Source: Nonlabens tegetincola (lineage in GTDB: Bacteria > Bacteroidota > Bacteroidia > Flavobacteriales > Flavobacteriaceae). From it: DNA of 64,000 nucleotides. How positions within the stretch are numbered: position 1 is the first letter of the stretch; each line of letters begins with the position of its first letter. Location: NCBI RefSeq assembly GCF_002954355.1, contig NZ_MQVV01000010.1, forward strand, positions 248,001 to 312,000, given 5' to 3'. Shown one piece after another: positions 17,933 through 24,806 of this stretch. The translations under genes and the position numbers were made by a program. The notes beneath the pieces were generated by a model that saw only the letters and a program-made list of their open reading frames with translations, was not told where the DNA came from and ran no database searches.

Positions 17933-18913
17933 ATGAAAAAATTTATATTCACTATATGTACTGCATTATTACTACTGTCTTGTGACGATCAACCTGTTAC
18001 TGTTCAAGATAGTATGGGCCAACTCAATAAAATAATGGTTGTTATTGAAAATGAAGATTGGGATGGACAAGTAGGTGATACAATACGCAATGTGCTAGCA
18101 CAATCTGTCGTAGGTATTGTAAGAGATGAACCTCTATTTACTTTGAATCACGTAAAACCTAGGAGTTTTAAAGGCGCTATTCAAAAATCACGTAATTTTT
18201 TACAGATCAAGAAATCCGATAGTGTAAAAGTAAGTGTTAAGGAAAACCCGTATGCAAATCCTCAATTGGGAATTATTGTAAGTGGTCCAAATCCTGATGC
18301 TGTGGCACAAGCTGTTTACGATAATCAAAATGATATCATTAAACTATTTACTAAAAGTGAGGTTAGCTACAAAAAAGGTTTAATGGATAAGGTAGCGCTT
18401 AATGTAGACCGAATTAAAAAGCGTTTTGGTATTGATCTTACTGTGCCTAGAGCTTATAGATATGCAGCGGTAAATGACCCTGATTTTGTATGGTTGCGTC
18501 GTAATATTCCCGAAGGCACAATGGACCTTATGATTTACGAGGTTGACCGATCATTAATCACTCGTGATTCAAATACTGTATCACAAATTATAAAGGTTCG
18601 TGACAGTATAGGCGGTTTAAAAATTCCAGTGGATGAAGGTGGTGTTTTTCAAACGGAACCTATATTCACTCCGTCGTTATTTGAAAGCGAGGTGGCTGGT
18701 GCTTTTGCCTTTGAAACTAGAGGTACTTGGGAAGTGAAAAATATGTTTATGGCAGGACCGTTCATAAACTACGCAGTGTATAATAAAGAACGTGACAACT
18801 GGCTTATTTTAGAAGGTTATGTGAGCGCACCAAATGCAGATAAGCGCAATTACCTTTTTGAGATAGAAGCTATTTTAAGGAGTGCTAGTTTTGTAGCCGC
18901 TCCTAGCGAATAG
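17933..18913 (+). CDS. DUF4837 family lipoprotein
   Basis: 326 residues starting with a lipoprotein signal whose cysteine is residue 17 (LLLLSCDD). The body contains stretches such as YRYAAVNDPDFVWLRRNIPE and FETRGTWEVKN that I associate with DUF4837 proteins of Bacteroidota, which also typically follow the LysM transglycosylase gene. It is probably anchored in the envelope; function is unknown. It starts 17 bases after the mltD-like stop and ends at a strong terminator, so pgk-mltD-DUF4837 may be one transcript. Confidence 0.8.
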   Translation: MKKFIFTICTALLLLSCDDQPVTVQDSMGQLNKIMVVIENEDWDGQVGDTIRNVLAQSVVGIVRDEPLFTLNHVKPRSFKGAIQKSRNFLQIKKSDSVKVSVKENPYANPQLGIIVSGPNPDAVAQAVYDNQNDIIKLFTKSEVSYKKGLMDKVALNVDRIKKRFGIDLTVPRAYRYAAVNDPDFVWLRRNIPEGTMDLMIYEVDRSLITRDSNTVSQIIKVRDSIGGLKIPVDEGGVFQTEPIFTPSLFESEVAGAFAFETRGTWEVKNMFMAGPFINYAVYNKERDNWLILEGYVSAPNADKRNYLFEIEAILRSASFVAAPSE

Positions 18914-18935
18914 GCACTAATGGTAAAGATTAAAA

Positions 18936-18968
18936 AAACCGCTTAGAAACTTTCTAAGCGGTTTTTTT
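18936..18968. terminator. Bidirectional terminator between DUF4837 gene and tatA
   Basis: An 11-bp stem CCGCTTAGAAA (18939-18949) / TTTCTAAGCGG (18951-18961), preceded by A7 and followed by T7. It serves both convergent genes. Confidence 0.9.
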
Positions 18969-18988
18969 ATTTTATAAGAAGGATAGAA

Positions 18989-19183
18989 CTAGCTGTTAAG
19001 GCTGTTATTATTATCTTCTTTTTTTTCATCATCTTTTGTAGCGTCTTTAAACTCCTTAATTCCACCACCTAGACCTCTCATTAATTCAGGTATTTTTTTA
19101 CCACCAAAAATTAATAAAACAACCAGCGCAATTAATACGAACTGCCATGGTCCAAACATTCCTAAGAAAATACTAGCTAACAT
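18989..19183 (-). CDS. tatA: Sec-independent translocase protein TatA
   Basis: 64 residues from the ATG at 19183, chosen because it opens the TatA pattern; an in-frame upstream start would add ten unrelated residues. A short N-terminal membrane helix (about 8-26) leads through FGGKKIPELMRGLGGGIKEF, the conserved hinge and amphipathic helix, to an acidic tail. TatA forms the twin-arginine transport pore; tatB/tatC are not adjacent. TATCTTTG at 19203-19210 (minus strand) is a likely -7 box with a 19-base leader. Confidence 0.93.
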   Translation of the reverse strand: MLASIFLGMFGPWQFVLIALVVLLIFGGKKIPELMRGLGGGIKEFKDATKDDEKKEDNNNSLNS

Positions 19184-19202
19184 TGCTTTTAATTTTAAAA
19201 TA

Positions 19203-19210
19203 CAAAGATA
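19203..19210 (-). promoter_or_regulatory. -7 promoter element for tatA
   Basis: Plus-strand CAAAGATA reads TATCTTTG on the minus strand, 19 bases before the TatA ATG. Confidence 0.5.
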
Positions 19211-19279
19211 CAATTCTACGTGGTTATAGACGCTTTTATACTGTTATAGTTTAAAGATTAAGTGTTAAACCCTTCTCAT

Positions 19280-20041
19280 TTAAAGAGAATCATGATTTTT
19301 AATGGCTTTTAATTGAGCTTCAATTAAGGCAAGTTTATCCTCAAAACTATCGGTTAATTCAGGCACACGTCTAAAAAATACATAACGCACTCGCCACAAT
19401 TGTTTAATTTCTTTCATGGTAACTTTAATATCATCAATATTTTTATGATCTGCTCTTAAAACTATTCCGTTTTCAGTTGTGTATAGTCTACGTAAGATAA
19501 TGTGATCATTGATCAAGGCAAAAACAACAGTACCGTTATTTAGTTTCTGGATCACCTTATGGGGTACTAATTCACCAATTACAATATCCTTTGGATAAAA
19601 TCCCTTATCATGACTGGTCATTTCTAGATTGTTTACAGTAAAGCCTCTAAATGTTTTTTCAGTATTTATAGGAAGAGATAAACTAGGCATGTCTTTTACA
19701 AAAAACTCATTATCAAAATGAGCTATGTAATCCTGATAGTTTTTTGCGGTAATACAAGGTACAGTGGCAAAGTGTTCCTTTTCTAGATCTTCTGGGTCTA
19801 GAGTAATATTGTCATTGAATCTTAATAATTGATTCACTGTTAATTCTGAGGTAAGTAAATCATCTATAGAAATGCTAAAATAATTAGCAACCTTAATTAT
19901 TGTTTCAATTTTCGGTTCGCTTCTACCTTCTTCATAGGCACCTAAAGTGCCTCTTTTTAAGTTAAATAGGTCTGCAAATGCTTGTTGACTTAAGCTCTTG
20001 ACTCCTCTAATTTTTTTAATGTTTTTACCGAAAAAAGACAT
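19280..20041 (-). CDS. XRE-family regulator with degenerate S24/LexA-like domain
   Basis: 253 residues. The HTH_3 domain is at about 5-60 (LSQQAFADLFNLKRGTLGAYEEGR). The C-terminal part (about 125-215) has the LexA/CI fold pattern, but the usual Ser-Met nucleophile site reads NLEMTSHDKGFYPKDIVIGE (Glu instead of Ser), and the Lys position reads IILRRL (Arg). So self-cleavage is not expected and the domain may be a sensor or dimerisation module. It faces away from the PspA/flotillin operon, with inverted-repeat operator-like sites between them, and is its probable regulator. Confidence 0.8.
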   Translation of the reverse strand: MSFFGKNIKKIRGVKSLSQQAFADLFNLKRGTLGAYEEGRSEPKIETIIKVANYFSISIDDLLTSELTVNQLLRFNDNITLDPEDLEKEHFATVPCITAKNYQDYIAHFDNEFFVKDMPSLSLPINTEKTFRGFTVNNLEMTSHDKGFYPKDIVIGELVPHKVIQKLNNGTVVFALINDHIILRRLYTTENGIVLRADHKNIDDIKVTMKEIKQLWRVRYVFFRRVPELTDSFEDKLALIEAQLKAIKNHDSL

Positions 20042-20042
20042 A

Positions 20043-20055
20043 AATTGCTAATTTT
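20043..20055. promoter_or_regulatory. Operator-like half site, left arm
   Basis: AATTGCTAATTTT is the exact reverse complement of 20096-20108. It abuts the regulator's start codon and lies just upstream of the -33 box of the operon promoter. A third core copy, AATTGCTA, is at 20139-20146. Confidence 0.6.
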
Positions 20056-20056
20056 A

Positions 20057-20087
20057 TTTGCAAGATTAAATTTTTATTGTATCTTTA
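20057..20087 (+). promoter_or_regulatory. Promoter of the PspA/flotillin operon
   Basis: TTTG (20057-20060), 19-base spacer, TATCTTTA (20080-20087). This is the best full -33/-7 match to the Bacteroidota consensus in the window (last base A instead of G). Predicted transcription start is near 20092-20096, leaving a leader of about 280 bases before 20376. Confidence 0.65.
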
Positions 20088-20095
20088 CGCTATCA

Positions 20096-20108
20096 AAATT
20101 AGCAATTA
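20096..20108. promoter_or_regulatory. Operator-like half site, right arm
   Basis: AAAATTAGCAATT is the reverse complement of 20043-20055 and covers the predicted transcription start. Two 13-base arms separated by 40 bases flank the promoter, a layout suited to repression by the adjacent XRE protein. Confidence 0.6.
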
Positions 20109-20375
20109 CCAATCAATTAAGCTAATATTTTGAGTAAAAATTGCTATGAAAGGAATTATTAAGGGTCTAACCAGCCCAGTTCCTTTCTTTAAAAATTGTT
20201 TAACCAAAAACTATAACCATGATTAACCTAGTAGTATTTGTAATCGAACTGGCCGCTAGAATTTTTCTAGCATGACAAGGTCTTTTTTTGTAATATTATC
20301 GTTATTCAAAACAGTGTTTTTTTATGCGGTAATTAAAAGAAGAATTACTTTAAATTAAAATAGACCAAAAGAAAA
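20109..20375 (+). other. Structured leader of the PspA/flotillin operon with two tiny reading frames
   Basis: This stretch has no ordinary gene. It holds a third operator core (20139-20146), a hairpin with outer stem GAAAGGAA/TTCCTTTC (20148-20155/20180-20187) and inner GGG/CCC, and a perfect stem GCTAGAA/TTCTAGC (20255-20261/20265-20271). Two overlapping frames are present: 26 codons at 20146-20226 and a hydrophobic 18-codon frame at 20219-20275 (MINLVVFVIELAARIFLA). Neither has a recognisable ribosome-binding site. T-runs at about 20281 and 20321 could permit attenuation. Coding is unproven. Confidence 0.4.
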
Positions 20376-20771
20376 ATGAACGACCATTACCAAAAAATCA
20401 AAGAATACCTTCAACAACTAGATTTTGATATTACTCGAGAGAATCCATCTTCTGGAATTCTTGTAATTGAAAAAGAAGATGTAGGTATCAAAAATCTTAT
20501 CATGGGTATTGCACCACCTATTCTTATAATGGAGCAATACATTTTTAAAATAAATAACCATAGAGATGAGGTTTTTAAAAGTTTACTACAAAAAAATCGC
20601 GATATTATTCATGGTGCTTTTGTGCTAGACGAAACTGGTACCAAGGTGATTTTTAGAGACACCTTACAAATTGAAAATTTAGACCTGAATGAGTTAGAAG
20701 GATCGCTTAACTCACTCAGCTTACTGTTAAGTGAATACAGCGACCAGATAATTACTTTTTCAAAGTATTAA
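20376..20771 (+). CDS. YbjN/T3S-chaperone-fold-like protein
   Basis: 131 residues with the pattern of YbjN-type (CesT/Tir-chaperone-like) domains: an N-terminal helix (about 2-16), beta strands, and the C-terminal HGAFVLDETGTKVIFRDTLQ followed by ENLDLNELEGSLNSLSLLLS. Such proteins accompany PspA in several bacteria (for example the YjfI-YjfJ pair of E. coli). Here it is the first gene of the operon, 11 bases ahead of pspA, so a role as PspA partner or regulator is a reasonable inference. The exact family (YbjN versus DUF2170) cannot be settled by eye. Confidence 0.6.
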   Translation: MNDHYQKIKEYLQQLDFDITRENPSSGILVIEKEDVGIKNLIMGIAPPILIMEQYIFKINNHRDEVFKSLLQKNRDIIHGAFVLDETGTKVIFRDTLQIENLDLNELEGSLNSLSLLLSEYSDQIITFSKY

Positions 20772-20782
20772 AAAACATTGTT

Positions 20783-21481
20783 ATGAATATTTTTAGAAGA
20801 CTATTTAAAATAGGAGAAGCACACGCAAATAAAGCCGTTGATAATCTTGAGGATCCTATTACCATGACCGAACAAGGGATCAGGGATATGAAAGAAGATC
20901 TTAATAAAAGTGTCGAAGCTATGGCACAAGTTAAAGCATTGGCAATAAGATCAAAAAATGATTTAAATGCTTATCAAGAAAAGGCTAAAGACTATGAGCA
21001 AAAAGCGGTTTTAATCCTTAAAAAAGCTCAAAAAGGAGACATCTCTACAGATGAAGCGGATCGATTGGCCAAAGAAGCCCTACTTAAAAAGGAAGAGACT
21101 CAAGCAAAAATCAATCAAACTCAGGAGGAAACTGAAAAGTATGAGAAAAATGTTGAAAAGCTTAAATCTTCTATCGACACGATTAAGGGTAACATTACAA
21201 AATGGGAAAATGAACTCAAAACTCTTAAAGCAAGAGTAAAAGTAAGTGACGCCACAAAAAATGTGAACAAGCAAATGGCCGAGCTTGATAGTGCTGGTAC
21301 AGTAAGTATGCTAGAACGCATGAAAGAAAAAGTCGCTCAAGAAGAGGCACTAGCTGAAGCTTATGGTGAAATGGCAGATCAAGGTAAAAGTATCGATCAA
21401 GAACTTGATGAGGCAGCTAGCTCTACCGATGCGCAAATAGATGATGAATTAGAGCGTCTTAAAAAGCAACTTAATTCTTAA
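20783..21481 (+). CDS. pspA: PspA/IM30 (Vipp1) family membrane-remodelling protein
   Basis: 232 residues, almost entirely coiled-coil helix, the hallmark of ESCRT-III-like PspA/IM30. The family start is MNIFRRLFKIGEAHANKAVDN, with a membrane-inserting amphipathic N-terminal helix, then the PITMTEQGIRDMKEDL segment and a long heptad region (about 30-200). The C-terminal acidic segment ends in DDELERLKKQLN. It acts at the cytoplasmic face of the inner membrane under envelope stress. It is second in an operon with YbjN-like, zinc-ribbon, NfeD/YqiJ-like and flotillin genes; no PspB/C/F is present. Confidence 0.92.
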   Translation: MNIFRRLFKIGEAHANKAVDNLEDPITMTEQGIRDMKEDLNKSVEAMAQVKALAIRSKNDLNAYQEKAKDYEQKAVLILKKAQKGDISTDEADRLAKEALLKKEETQAKINQTQEETEKYEKNVEKLKSSIDTIKGNITKWENELKTLKARVKVSDATKNVNKQMAELDSAGTVSMLERMKEKVAQEEALAEAYGEMADQGKSIDQELDEAASSTDAQIDDELERLKKQLNS

Positions 21482-21528
21482 AATGAATGAGTGGCTATAT
21501 CCTTAGTCACTTCAATCAGAATTCCATT

Positions 21529-21738
21529 ATGAAAAATTTGAATTATAGCTGTGCAAAGTGCGGTCATCATCAATATGAAACAGGTGAAATGCGCGCTACA
21601 GGTGGTACCTTGTCCAAAATCTTTGACGTTCAAAATAAAAAATTCAGTTATGTAGCGTGTAAACGCTGCAAGTATACTGAGTTTTATAAAGCCAGTACAG
21701 GAGCATTAAGTAACATCTTTGATTTTCTAACTAATTAA
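21529..21738 (+). CDS. Small zinc-ribbon protein
   Basis: 69 residues from ATG 21529, preferred over an in-frame ATG at 21487 because it directly precedes the domain. Two CxxC pairs (Cys8/Cys11 and Cys44/Cys47) form a rubredoxin-like zinc ribbon. GEMRATGGTLSKIFDVQNKK between them, and a similar GALSNIFDF near the end, match the DUF2116-like or nucleic-acid-binding zinc-ribbon proteins common in Bacteroidota. It lies in the middle of the PspA-flotillin operon, 47 bases after pspA. Function is unknown. Confidence 0.7.
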   Translation: MKNLNYSCAKCGHHQYETGEMRATGGTLSKIFDVQNKKFSYVACKRCKYTEFYKASTGALSNIFDFLTN

Positions 21739-21765
21739 AAATTGTAACCAACAAAAACCAATAAC

Positions 21766-22473
21766 TTGAATAATTTCCTAGATCTCATATTTTCCGATGT
21801 AAACAGCATCCTTACGGTTTTAATTATACTACTAGCTATCTATTGGATTCTTACTGCAATAAGCGGTGTAGACTTTGATTTAGACGTAGATATTGACATA
21901 GATGTGGATGCTGATATGGATCTAGATATTGATACTGTAGATCCAGGAAATATCGAGTTTGGTGATGTTGCAAGTTCCGAGGTGCAAAAGGAACACGTCG
22001 TTAACAAAGGAACCAGACGTCTTAAATGGTGGCAAATTGTTTTGATTTATTTCAATTTTGTAGGATTACCATTTATGTTCACTTTCACCTCATGGATATT
22101 TGTATGGTGGATATGTACCCTACTAGCAACAGATATTACAGGTACTGAAAATAATACGATTGGTTTCTTATTTATGCTAGCCTTACTTATTCCTAGCTTA
22201 TTCCTTAATAAATTATTTACTACACCATTTAAAAGCTTCTTTGCAAAACTTAATAAAAATGGTGACGTACCAGTAGATTTTTTGGGACGTACTGCAACTT
22301 TACTTAGCAGTATTTCAGGTGAAAAATTAGGTAATGCTGAGGTGGTCGTAGATGGAAACCCAATGAGTATCTATGTGAAATCTTTAGATGGTTCGCTATT
22401 AAGCTTTCGCGAAAGCGTGCTCATAATCAAGCAATCCCAGGATAAAAATTACTATTACGTGAGTAAAGAATAA
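21766..22473 (+). CDS. NfeD/YqiJ-like membrane protein with OB-fold tail and alternating-Asp segment
   Basis: 235 residues with a TTG start (no ATG is available upstream of the first helix). Membrane helix (about 14-33), then residues 36-58 alternate Asp with hydrophobics (DFDLDVDIDIDVDADMDLDI), then two more helices (about 95-118 and 125-145) and a C-terminal OB-like domain (about 160-225, VDFLGRTATLLSS). YqiJ/NfeD proteins pair with flotillins (E. coli yqiJ-yqiK, B. subtilis yuaF-yuaG), and the next gene here is a flotillin. The Asp-alternating strand may bind divalent cations, which is an inference. The palindrome at 22402 is read in the SFRES frame. Confidence 0.75.
   Translation: MNNFLDLIFSDVNSILTVLIILLAIYWILTAISGVDFDLDVDIDIDVDADMDLDIDTVDPGNIEFGDVASSEVQKEHVVNKGTRRLKWWQIVLIYFNFVGLPFMFTFTSWIFVWWICTLLATDITGTENNTIGFLFMLALLIPSLFLNKLFTTPFKSFFAKLNKNGDVPVDFLGRTATLLSSISGEKLGNAEVVVDGNPMSIYVKSLDGSLLSFRESVLIIKQSQDKNYYYVSKE
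22402..22417. repeat. 16-bp palindrome, copy 5 (one mismatch, in NfeD/YqiJ-like gene)
   Basis: AGCTTTCGCGAAAGCG: first base A instead of C, inner 14-bp palindrome intact. It is read as SFRES, not AFAKA. Confidence 0.85.
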
Positions 22474-22563
22474 CAAACGTATCAAAAGTGACAGTTACAC
22501 TTAGGTACTCTTTAATAAACCTTCAATAACAATTAATTTAACTAACTAAAAATTTAAAAACGC

Positions 22564-24633
22564 ATGAATACAGGAGCCATAGCAATTGCAGTAGTGGTAG
22601 GCATAGTAGCCATTATTGTAATTTATTTTTTAATCATAGCCCTTTTTTACAAAAAGGTACATCAAGGTGAGGCGCTAGTGCGCACCGGTTTCGGTGGTAC
22701 CAAAGTAGCAACAGACAAAGGTCTTTTTGTTGTCCCAGTATTTCACCGTGTAGAGGTCATGGACATTTCGGTAAAGAAAATCCAGATCGAGCGTATGAAT
22801 GTAGAAGGACTTATCTGTAAAGACAACCTACGTGCCGATATTAAGGTAGCATTCTTTGTACGTGTAAACAATGAAGTGGACTACATTAAAAAAGTAGCTC
22901 AAACCATAGGTGTTCAACGTGCATCACGCATTGAAACCTTAGAAGATCTTTTTGAAGCAAAATTTTCTGAAGCGCTTAAAACAGTCGGTAAAAAGTTTGA
23001 TTTTATCCAGCTATATGAAGCTCGTAGAGAATTTCGCGATGAGATTGTAGACATTATCGGTACAGATTTAAATGGGTATACACTAGAAGATTGTGCTATT
23101 GATTATCTAGAACAAACCGCTGTCAGCCATTTAAAGCCAGACAATATTTTAGACGCAGAAGGGATTAAGAAAATTACCGACTTAACGGCTGCGCAAAACA
23201 TCAAGGCTAACCTCATCAAACGTGATGAAGAAAAAACCATCCGTAAGCAAGATGTAGAGGCTCGTGAAGCAATTCTTGAGTTGGATAAGCAATTAGCTGA
23301 AAAAGAAGAGCAACAAAAGCGTGAGATAGCAAATATCAAATCTCGTGAAGAAGCAGAAACATTAAAAGTAGCAGAAGAAGAACGTCTGAAATCAGAAACA
23401 GCTCGCATTGCTACAGAAGAGAAAGTAAAAGTTGCCGAAGAAAACATGCAACGCCAGATCATCGTTGCAGAGAAGAACAAGCAACGTACCGATGCTGTAG
23501 AGGCAGAACGTGTAGAAAAAGATCGCTTACTTGAGGCTACAGAGCGTGAAAGAGTTGTGACGCTAGCCCAAATCGAAAAAGAAAAAGTAGTTGAGGTAGA
23601 GAAAAAGAACATTCAGGATGTAATACGCGACCGCGTTATGCTTGAAAAAGGCGTGGTTGAAGAGCAGGAAAACATGAAAGACATTGAAGCTTTCAAAACT
23701 GCAGACCGTATCAAACAAGTAACCATCACTAATGCCGAGGCTGCCGCTCAAGAAGATCTCATTAAAACAATAAAAGCTGCCGAAGCTCAAAAAGAAGCAG
23801 CAAAACAAAAAGCCGAAGAAATCAATATCGAGGCACAAGCTCATAAAGAAGCTAGTGAGAAAGAAGCACAAGCACGTAAAATACTTGCCGAAGCTCAAGC
23901 TAAAGAAGAAGCAACAGTAGGCCTTTCTGAAGCACAAGTAATGCATGCTAAAGCTGATGCGAGTGAGCGACAAGGTATTGTTGATGCAGTGGTAATCGAG
24001 AAAAAAGCTCTTGCCGAAGCCGCTGGAATCCAGGCCAAGGCTGAAGCAAAACGTAAAGACGGTCTTGCCGAAGCTGAGGTGATTAAAGAAAAAGCCCTTG
24101 CTGATGCTGCTGGAATAGAAGAAAAAGCAGAAGCTATGAAGAAATTAGATGGTGTAGGTAAAGAACACGAAGAGTTCAAACTACGACTAGATAAAGAACT
24201 TCAAGTAGACCTAGCGCAAATCAATATTCAAAAAGATATTGCCGATGCTCAAGCCAAAGTAATAGGTGATGCCCTTAAGGCTGCAAACATTGATATAGTA
24301 GGTGGTGAAACCATGTTCTTTGACCAAATCATTGGACAGATTACAAAGGCTAAAGGTTACGACCGTTTAGTAAGTCATTCCGAAACCGTAACTGAAGTTA
24401 AGGATGCGATTCTAGGTAGTGATGATGTAAAAGGAAATCTACTAGATAAGGTTAAAGAGTTTACAGATAAATACAACATCAGTTCAGAGGATATTAAGAA
24501 CCTCACCATCGCAAACTTGTTGAGCAACTTACAAGGCAAGTCAAACGATGGCGACGAAAAAACCATGCTGGGTAACCTTATGAACCTGGCAAAAGGGATG
24601 GGATTGTCTAATAAGAAGTTAGGGAATATTTAA
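22564..24633 (+). CDS. Flotillin family protein (YqiK-like)
   Basis: 689 residues. N-terminal membrane helix (about 5-28), SPFH domain (about 32-205) with RTGFGGTKVATDKGLFVVPV, and a very long Ala/Glu/Lys coiled coil (about 210-560) with repeated AEA/AAGI units such as AEAAGIQAKAEAKRK. The C-terminal domain (about 560-689) is flotillin-like. Flotillins assemble on the inner membrane and organise fluid or stress-linked microdomains. It follows its usual NfeD/YqiJ partner by 90 bases and ends the tight operon; a hairpin-rich spacer then precedes the AAA+ gene. Confidence 0.92.
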   Translation: MNTGAIAIAVVVGIVAIIVIYFLIIALFYKKVHQGEALVRTGFGGTKVATDKGLFVVPVFHRVEVMDISVKKIQIERMNVEGLICKDNLRADIKVAFFVRVNNEVDYIKKVAQTIGVQRASRIETLEDLFEAKFSEALKTVGKKFDFIQLYEARREFRDEIVDIIGTDLNGYTLEDCAIDYLEQTAVSHLKPDNILDAEGIKKITDLTAAQNIKANLIKRDEEKTIRKQDVEAREAILELDKQLAEKEEQQKREIANIKSREEAETLKVAEEERLKSETARIATEEKVKVAEENMQRQIIVAEKNKQRTDAVEAERVEKDRLLEATERERVVTLAQIEKEKVVEVEKKNIQDVIRDRVMLEKGVVEEQENMKDIEAFKTADRIKQVTITNAEAAAQEDLIKTIKAAEAQKEAAKQKAEEINIEAQAHKEASEKEAQARKILAEAQAKEEATVGLSEAQVMHAKADASERQGIVDAVVIEKKALAEAAGIQAKAEAKRKDGLAEAEVIKEKALADAAGIEEKAEAMKKLDGVGKEHEEFKLRLDKELQVDLAQINIQKDIADAQAKVIGDALKAANIDIVGGETMFFDQIIGQITKAKGYDRLVSHSETVTEVKDAILGSDDVKGNLLDKVKEFTDKYNISSEDIKNLTIANLLSNLQGKSNDGDEKTMLGNLMNLAKGMGLSNKKLGNI

Positions 24634-24640
24634 AAGTTGT

Positions 24641-24682
24641 GATAGGGCGCTCCGCTGCTCGCAAGAGCAGCGGCAGGCTATC
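24641..24682. other. GC-rich hairpin with GCAA tetraloop downstream of the flotillin gene
   Basis: CCGCTGCTC (24652-24660) pairs perfectly with GAGCAGCGG (24665-24673) around a GCAA loop (GNRA class). GATAG (24641-24645) and CTATC (24678-24682) extend an outer stem. There is no T-run, so it is not a simple terminator. It is strikingly GC-rich for its surroundings and resembles a REP-type or mRNA-stabilising element. Confidence 0.6.
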
Positions 24683-24690
24683 CACTATAT

Positions 24691-24735
24691 CTTTTGAAAA
24701 ACTCATAGGTTATAATACCTATGAGTTGTCAAAAG
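24691..24735. other. Long two-part hairpin between flotillin and AAA+ genes
   Basis: The inner stem ACTCATAGGT/ACCTATGAGT (24701-24710/24717-24726) has loop TATAAT. The outer stem CTTTTGA/TCAAAAG is at 24691-24697/24729-24735. It is not followed by a T-run until about 24762. It could be a processing site, attenuator or operator. Confidence 0.55.
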
Positions 24736-24806
24736 GATGTCGTTACTATCCTTAGCGCAGTTTTTCACTCTATATTCATTTTTACCATTCTACAGACTTA
24801 ACATTC

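Noticed and set aside
21873-21944. Short tandem DNA repeat
   Set aside because: Explained by the Asp-hydrophobic protein pattern; units are not conserved at the DNA level.
23103-24179. Several minus-strand frames of 90-170 codons opposite the flotillin gene
   Set aside because: Ser/Ala/Phe-rich shadow translations of the coiled-coil codons of the flotillin.
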